Of a stretch of DNA of 64,000 nucleotides, positions 60,910-64,000 are shown piece after piece (within the stretch, counting starts at the first letter, position 1; every line of letters begins with the position of its first letter). Source of the DNA: Streptomyces sp. 3214.6 (GTDB lineage Bacteria; Actinomycetota; Actinomycetes; Streptomycetales; Streptomycetaceae); assembly GCF_900129855.1 (NCBI RefSeq), contig NZ_LT670819.1, forward strand, positions 7,750,001-7,814,000, given 5' to 3'. Below the pieces are notes generated by a model. It ran no database searches. It was not told the origin of the DNA and saw nothing but the letters and a program-made list of their open reading frames with translations. The translations under genes were made by a program, and so were the position numbers.

Positions 60910-61536
60910 ATGAGTACGGCGGAGGAGACGACCGGCGGCGAGGTCGAGCCGTGGGAAGAGGTCACCCCTGACGCGGCCCGGCGGCTGCTCGTCGCCGCCG
61001 TGGAGGCCTTCGCCGAGCGCGGCTACCACGCGACGACGACCCGTGACATCGCGGGCCGCGCGGGGATGAGCCCGGCCGCCCTCTACATCCACTACAAGAC
61101 CAAGGAAGAGCTGCTGCACCGCATCAGCCGGATCGGTCACGACCGGGCGTTGGACATCCTGCGCACGGCGGCCGCCGGCGAGGGCGATGCCACCCGGCGG
61201 CTCGCGGACGCCGTGAGCTCCTTCGTCCGCTGGCACGCCGGGCGGCGCACCACGGCGCGGGTCGTCCAGTACGAACTGGACGCGCTCGGTGCTGAGGCCC
61301 GCGCGGAGATCCTCGACCTGCGCCGCCAGGTCGACGCCGAGGTGCGCGGGATCATCGAGGACGGCGTGGCGAGCGGCGAGTTCGACGTGCCGGACGTGCG
61401 GGGGACGACGCTGGCGGTGCTGTCCCTGTGCATTGATGTGGCCCGTTGGTTCAACGTCAACGGATCCCGTACGCCTGACGAGGTCGGCGCGTTGTACGCC
61501 GACCTCGTGCTGCGGATGGTGGGTGCGGCGAAGTGA
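60910..61536 (+). CDS. TetR-family regulator
   Basis: A 208-residue TetR protein with an acidic N-terminal tail, HTH at about 24-70 (LLVAAVEAFAERGYHATTTRDIAGRAGMSPAALYIHYKTKEELL in outline), and a mostly helical ligand domain ending MVGAAK. It resembles KstR2-like acyl-CoA regulators in general pattern, but I cannot assign a ligand. A palindrome overlaps its own promoter, and a related one lies between the convergent-side maoC and soxR genes, so autoregulation and control of maoC are likely. Confidence 0.88.
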   Translation: MSTAEETTGGEVEPWEEVTPDAARRLLVAAVEAFAERGYHATTTRDIAGRAGMSPAALYIHYKTKEELLHRISRIGHDRALDILRTAAAGEGDATRRLADAVSSFVRWHAGRRTTARVVQYELDALGAEARAEILDLRRQVDAEVRGIIEDGVASGEFDVPDVRGTTLAVLSLCIDVARWFNVNGSRTPDEVGALYADLVLRMVGAAK

Positions 61537-61559
61537 GCGTGTCCGCGCCGGAGGCTTAT

Positions 61560-61598
61560 TACAGGTAGTGGCGGGGGCCTGCTACAGGTAGTAGCGGG
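61560..61598 (-). repeat. Duplication across the maoC gene end
   Basis: TACAGGTAGTRGCGGG occurs at 61560-61575 and 61583-61598 (15 of 16 identical, period 23). The right copy, with the C at 61582, covers the last codons and stop of maoC. Confidence 0.8.
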
Positions 61599-62043
61599 AC
61601 ACGGACTCCGCCACGCATGCCGGCTTGTCCCCGCCCTCGCGTTCCACCGTGAAGGCGACGGTGACCTGGACGCCGCCCGGTACGTCGTCCGCGCCGGTGA
61701 TCGTCGCGGTGGCGCGCAGGCGCGAGCCCACGGGGACGGGGGACGGGAAGCGCACCTTGTTCGTCCCGTAGTTGACGCCCATCTTCACGCCCTCGACCTT
61801 GATCAGCTGGGGGCCGAAGAGCGGCAGCAGGGAGAGGGTGAGGTAGCCGTGCGCGATGGTCGTCCCGAAAGGGCCGGCGGCGGCCTTCTCCGGGTCGACG
61901 TGGATCCACTGGTGGTCGCCGGTGGCCTCCGCGAACAGGTCGATCCGCTTCTGGTCGACCTCCAGCCAGTCGGTGTGTCCCAGCTGCTCGCCCACCGCCG
62001 CCTTCAGTTCCTCGGCGGATGTGAAGATCCTCGGCTCTGCCAT
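61582..62043 (-). CDS. MaoC-family (R)-enoyl-CoA hydratase
   Basis: A 153-residue hot-dog-fold protein. The hydratase motif runs FAEATGDHQWIHVDPEKA then GPFGTTIAHGYLTLSL, with the Asp and His of the catalytic pair in TGDHQWIH. It hydrates (R)-specific enoyl-CoAs, linking fatty-acid or branched acyl-CoA oxidation with other pathways. The start ATG 62043 has GAGAGGGCCGAG upstream. A CTAAGCG-type palindrome (62080-62095) sits in its promoter and suggests control by the TetR protein encoded next to it. It converges with that tetR gene, leaving 45 bases. Confidence 0.9.
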   Translation of the reverse strand: MAEPRIFTSAEELKAAVGEQLGHTDWLEVDQKRIDLFAEATGDHQWIHVDPEKAAAGPFGTTIAHGYLTLSLLPLFGPQLIKVEGVKMGVNYGTNKVRFPSPVPVGSRLRATATITGADDVPGGVQVTVAFTVEREGGDKPACVAESVSRYYL

Positions 62044-62079
62044 GTGTCTCGGCCCTCTCGCGTGACGTCATGCTCCGTG

Positions 62080-62095
62080 CTAAGCGACTGCTTAG
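62080..62095. promoter_or_regulatory. Palindrome CTAAGCG-AC-TGCTTAG between maoC and soxR
   Basis: 7-bp arms with one mismatch (extended GCTAAGC/GCTTAGC is perfect), overlapping a second palindrome TAGCATGCTA at 62093-62102. It lies in the divergent maoC/soxR region. Confidence 0.65.
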
Positions 62096-62116
62096 CATGC
62101 TAGCCGACGTGGCCGG

Positions 62117-62129
62117 TAGGGTTCGAGGG
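62117..62129 (+). promoter_or_regulatory. -10 element TAGGGT of leaderless soxR
   Basis: TAGGGT (62117-62122) is seven bases before GTG 62130. TTAGCA (62092-62097) lies 19 bases upstream, the long spacing typical of MerR-type control. Confidence 0.6.
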
Positions 62130-62618
62130 GTGCCGCAGATTCCCGAGAAGATCCATGAGCTCACGGTCGGCCAGCTCGCCGCGCGCAGCGGCGCCGCCGT
62201 TTCCGCCCTGCACTTCTATGAGTCCAAAGGCCTGATCAGCAGTCGGCGCACGGCCGGCAACCAACGGCGATACCACCGGGACACGCTGCGGCGGGTTGCC
62301 TTCGTGCGGGCGGCGCAACGGGTCGGGATTCCCCTGGCCACCATTCGTGCGGCGCTCGCCGAACTTCCCGAGGAGCGCACGCCGACCCGGGAGGACTGGG
62401 CCCGTCTGTCGCAGGCTTGGCGTGCGGAACTGGACGAGCGCATCAAGCAGCTCAACCGGCTTCGCGATCACCTCACGGACTGCATCGGCTGCGGGTGTCT
62501 GTCCCTCGCCACGTGTGTGCTGTCCAACCCGGACGACGTGTTCGGCGAACGGGCCTCCGGGTCACGGCTGTTGGTGGAGCGGAAGCCTGAGAGTGAGCGC
62601 GCCTGTCGGGAGTGCTGA
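62130..62618 (+). CDS. soxR: Redox-sensitive transcriptional activator SoxR
   Basis: From GTG 62130 this gives 162 residues. The MerR winged helix starts LTVGQLAARSGAAVSALHFYESKGLI, a dimerisation coiled coil lies at ~85-115, and the [2Fe-2S] cluster Cys are at 118, 121, 123 and 129 (CIGCGCLSLATC). The C-terminus has two more Cys (ACREC). In Streptomyces SoxR senses redox-active antibiotics such as actinorhodin and activates a small regulon. I found no classic SoxR box in this window. The leaderless start is favoured over the longer open frame. A long inverted repeat follows the gene. Confidence 0.95.
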   Translation: MPQIPEKIHELTVGQLAARSGAAVSALHFYESKGLISSRRTAGNQRRYHRDTLRRVAFVRAAQRVGIPLATIRAALAELPEERTPTREDWARLSQAWRAELDERIKQLNRLRDHLTDCIGCGCLSLATCVLSNPDDVFGERASGSRLLVERKPESERACREC

Positions 62619-62962
62619 GAGCGCCTCGGGGCGCGTGGGTGGGTCGGGGTCGCGGTGGTGCGGCGAGCCCGTCGCGTGTTGGGCATACGGCTTCCTGTTT
62701 CACAGGGGGAGTCGGCTGTGACGGGCTAAGCGACGGGCTGCGCCGCACCACCGCGACCCGCTCCCGGGCGTCGGCGGCCGCGGGTGCGTCGTGGTGCTTT
62801 CTTACTCGTACTCGGTGTCGCCGTGGAGCGGCCCGATGTGCCGCCGGTGGTGTTTCCGGCTCGACTTCCCGGCGAAACAGGGGGTGCGGCATCCCCGGCG
62901 CACCCCCGCCGTACTCTCAGGGCGGCCGTGCCGGCCGTCCTTGGGCAGAGCTCAGGCCGGTG
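62619..62962. other. Intergenic region after soxR
   Basis: No gene is supported. It is dominated by the 62647-62759 inverted repeat. The remainder, 62760-62962, is Arg/Ala/Pro-type high-G+C sequence without ribosome sites. Confidence 0.5.
62647..62759. repeat. Long inverted repeat after soxR
   Basis: Arms 62647-62675 and 62730-62759 pair over 29 bp with a single bulged base. The 54-base loop carries an inner hairpin CCTGT-TTC-ACAGG (62694-62706) and the motif CTAAGCGAC that also occurs in the maoC/soxR operator. It may act as a bidirectional terminator for convergent genes. Confidence 0.85.
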
Positions 62963-63565
62963 TCAGGCCGACACCAGCAGGCGTCCACGCCTGGCGTACG
63001 CCAGGGCCTCGGCCGTGAGTACGGGGCGCGGGACGAGAATTCCGCAGTCCGCGCAGACCGGACCCGCCGACGGTTCGTGATCCAGGTCGTACTTCCACGG
63101 CAGGCGCTCGCCGCCGCACACCGGGCAGCCCGAGCCCGGGGCCCGCTCCAGTGCGGCGATCAGCCTGCGCAGTACCTCGGCCAGCGGCTCACGGGGGTGC
63201 AGCCGCGGGTCGTCGCACCAGGCGACACCGAAACCGCCCCAGGTCAGCCGGTGCCAGTCGTCCACACTGCCGGGCCTGCGCAGCCCGTCGTGCTTTTCCT
63301 TCTTGCGGCGCTCGGCGAACTCGACCTCGTAGGCCAGCCATACGGCCCGCGCCTCCTCCAACTCGTCCAACGCGGCCACGAGCCGCGCCGGGTCGGGGGA
63401 GCGGTCCTCGGGTCCGAACCCGGCCCGCGAGGACAGGTGGTCCCAGGTCGCCCGGTGCCCGTAGGGGGCGAACCGCTCAAGGCACTTGCGCAGGGAGTAC
63501 CGCCGCAGCGCCAGATCGCAGCGGGGGTCTCGCACCTGTCTCGCCAGACTCCGGAAACCGGCCAT
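62963..63565 (-). CDS. Conserved hypothetical protein with C-terminal zinc-ribbon-like Cys pairs
   Basis: A 200-residue soluble protein. The N-terminal helical half (MAGFRSLARQVRDPRCDLAL...CLERFAPYGHRATWDHLSSRAGFG) and a mid region WHRLTWGGFGVAWCDDP precede two Cys pairs, CPVCGG and CADCG, spaced about 30 residues apart, which probably bind zinc. I recall streptomycete homologues annotated only as hypothetical. It could bind nucleic acid, but this is a guess. The ATG is preceded by AGGTGCAAGGCG. It converges on soxR with a long inverted repeat between them. Confidence 0.8.
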   Translation of the reverse strand: MAGFRSLARQVRDPRCDLALRRYSLRKCLERFAPYGHRATWDHLSSRAGFGPEDRSPDPARLVAALDELEEARAVWLAYEVEFAERRKKEKHDGLRRPGSVDDWHRLTWGGFGVAWCDDPRLHPREPLAEVLRRLIAALERAPGSGCPVCGGERLPWKYDLDHEPSAGPVCADCGILVPRPVLTAEALAYARRGRLLVSA

Positions 63566-63785
63566 CGCCTTGCACCTCCGTCACATCTGCACCTGTACTT
63601 CGGTCACTTCGGCGTCGTCGTACGGACGTCGTCGAATAGACGTATCGACACGCGATTCGGCTCCATCCGATTTCCGGCGACCTCCCGGTCCGCGGTGGCG
63701 ACTCTGAAAAGTGACGCATGTTCATCTTCAATCCCGGGGATACCGGCGGTAACCTTCCGCCCACCCCCGTCGCTAGGAGCAGCCG

Positions 63786-64000
63786 ATGCCACGGCGAACC
63801 CCCCGTACCACTCTCGACAGACTGAGAACTCCCGGCAGATTCCCCGGGTTCCTGAAGACCGCTTCCGTATGCGCGCTGATTGCCGGTCTTTTGTCCCCGC
63901 TTTCCCAAGTCGCGGTCGCCGCCGAGGCCACGGCCGCGGGCGACTACTGCGGCGGACAGTGTTCCGACATCCTGCCGCCCGGCGAGAACGGCAACGCCAC
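63786..64000 (+). CDS. Secreted penicillin-acylase-family protein, N-terminal part
   Basis: The gene runs off the window; 71 codons are seen. ATG 63786 follows AGGAG by six bases. The product begins with a long signal peptide (MPRRTPRTTLDRLRTPGRF, then FLKTASVCALIAGLLSPLSQVAVAA) and continues AGDYCGGQCSDILPPGENGNA. I recall this N-terminus from streptomycete penicillin-acylase/acyl-homoserine-lactone-acylase-type Ntn hydrolases, which would be exported and autoprocessed. The catalytic part lies outside the window, so the call depends on this similarity. Confidence 0.65.
   Translation, partial: MPRRTPRTTLDRLRTPGRFPGFLKTASVCALIAGLLSPLSQVAVAAEATAAGDYCGGQCSDILPPGENGNA

Overview
The window is actinobacterial, almost certainly Streptomyces. 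It has very high G+C with G/C-rich third codon positions, frequent GTG/TTG starts, leaderless promoters of the TAGnnT-N7-start type, streptogrisin-type proteases with alpha-lytic pro-regions, SepF-like and conservon-type proteins, and a SoxR of the streptomycete type. From memory (not searched), the order der, sflA, dnaE2, SGNH lipase, hmgA, SCO1712-like TetR, soxR parallels S. coelicolor SCO1758 down to about SCO1696, so this looks like conserved chromosomal arm-proximal core sequence. I saw no prophage, insertion sequence, tRNA, rRNA or CRISPR.

Layout. 0-12.6 kb: 3' end of der, two conserved unknown proteins, an Rpf-type muralytic enzyme behind a probable c-di-AMP riboswitch, an I78-type protease inhibitor, a PAP2 phosphatase, a PIG-V-like membrane mannosyltransferase, a 14-TM exporter, glutaryl-CoA dehydrogenase, SflA, a DUF5685 protein with a cysteine tail, and an orphan CvnD GTPase. 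12.6-25 kb: a FAD/NAD(P) protein plus a short LLM-type protein, two secreted S1 proteases flanking a slipin, the SOS-type dnaE2-imuB pair with LexA-like boxes, and a secreted lipase. 25-34 kb: acetyltransferases, a methyltransferase, a GntR/YtrA regulator, a 14-bp tandem array, DUF72, an AAA ATPase, and a surface-glycan operon (two GT2 enzymes plus polysaccharide deacetylase). 34-43.7 kb: SGNH lipase, a receptor Ser/Thr kinase, a NicO-TPR-DUF4331 cluster, and divergent sigK-rskA. 43.8-55 kb: a minus-strand operon hmgA-gntR-ISP domain-CoA transferase, then lipoprotein, TetR, molybdopterin oxidoreductase, CitMHS transporter and MFS genes. 55-64 kb: surface protein plus class F sortase, EamA exporter, a frameshifted ArsR gene, TetR/acyl-CoA dehydrogenase, YiaA, TetR, MaoC hydratase, soxR, a zinc-ribbon unknown and the start of a probable penicillin acylase.

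Themes. Acyl-CoA catabolism is spread over the window (gcdH, an acyl-CoA dehydrogenase, MaoC, a CaiB-type transferase). Two pairs of palindromes suggest that TetR regulators link these genes: a near-identical palindrome lies at gcdH (8.6 kb) and at the tetR/acd divergent promoter (59.3 kb), and a second family lies at the 60.9 kb tetR and the maoC/soxR divergent promoter. Cell-envelope functions recur (Rpf, PAP2, PIG-V, glycan operon, kinase, sortase). A small-scale oddity is that at least six genes have their stop codon inside the first copy of a short tandem duplication. No whole new system is evident. The best new leads are the linked operators, the doubled damage-type promoter, the orphan ISP domain in the hmgA operon, and the stop-codon duplications.
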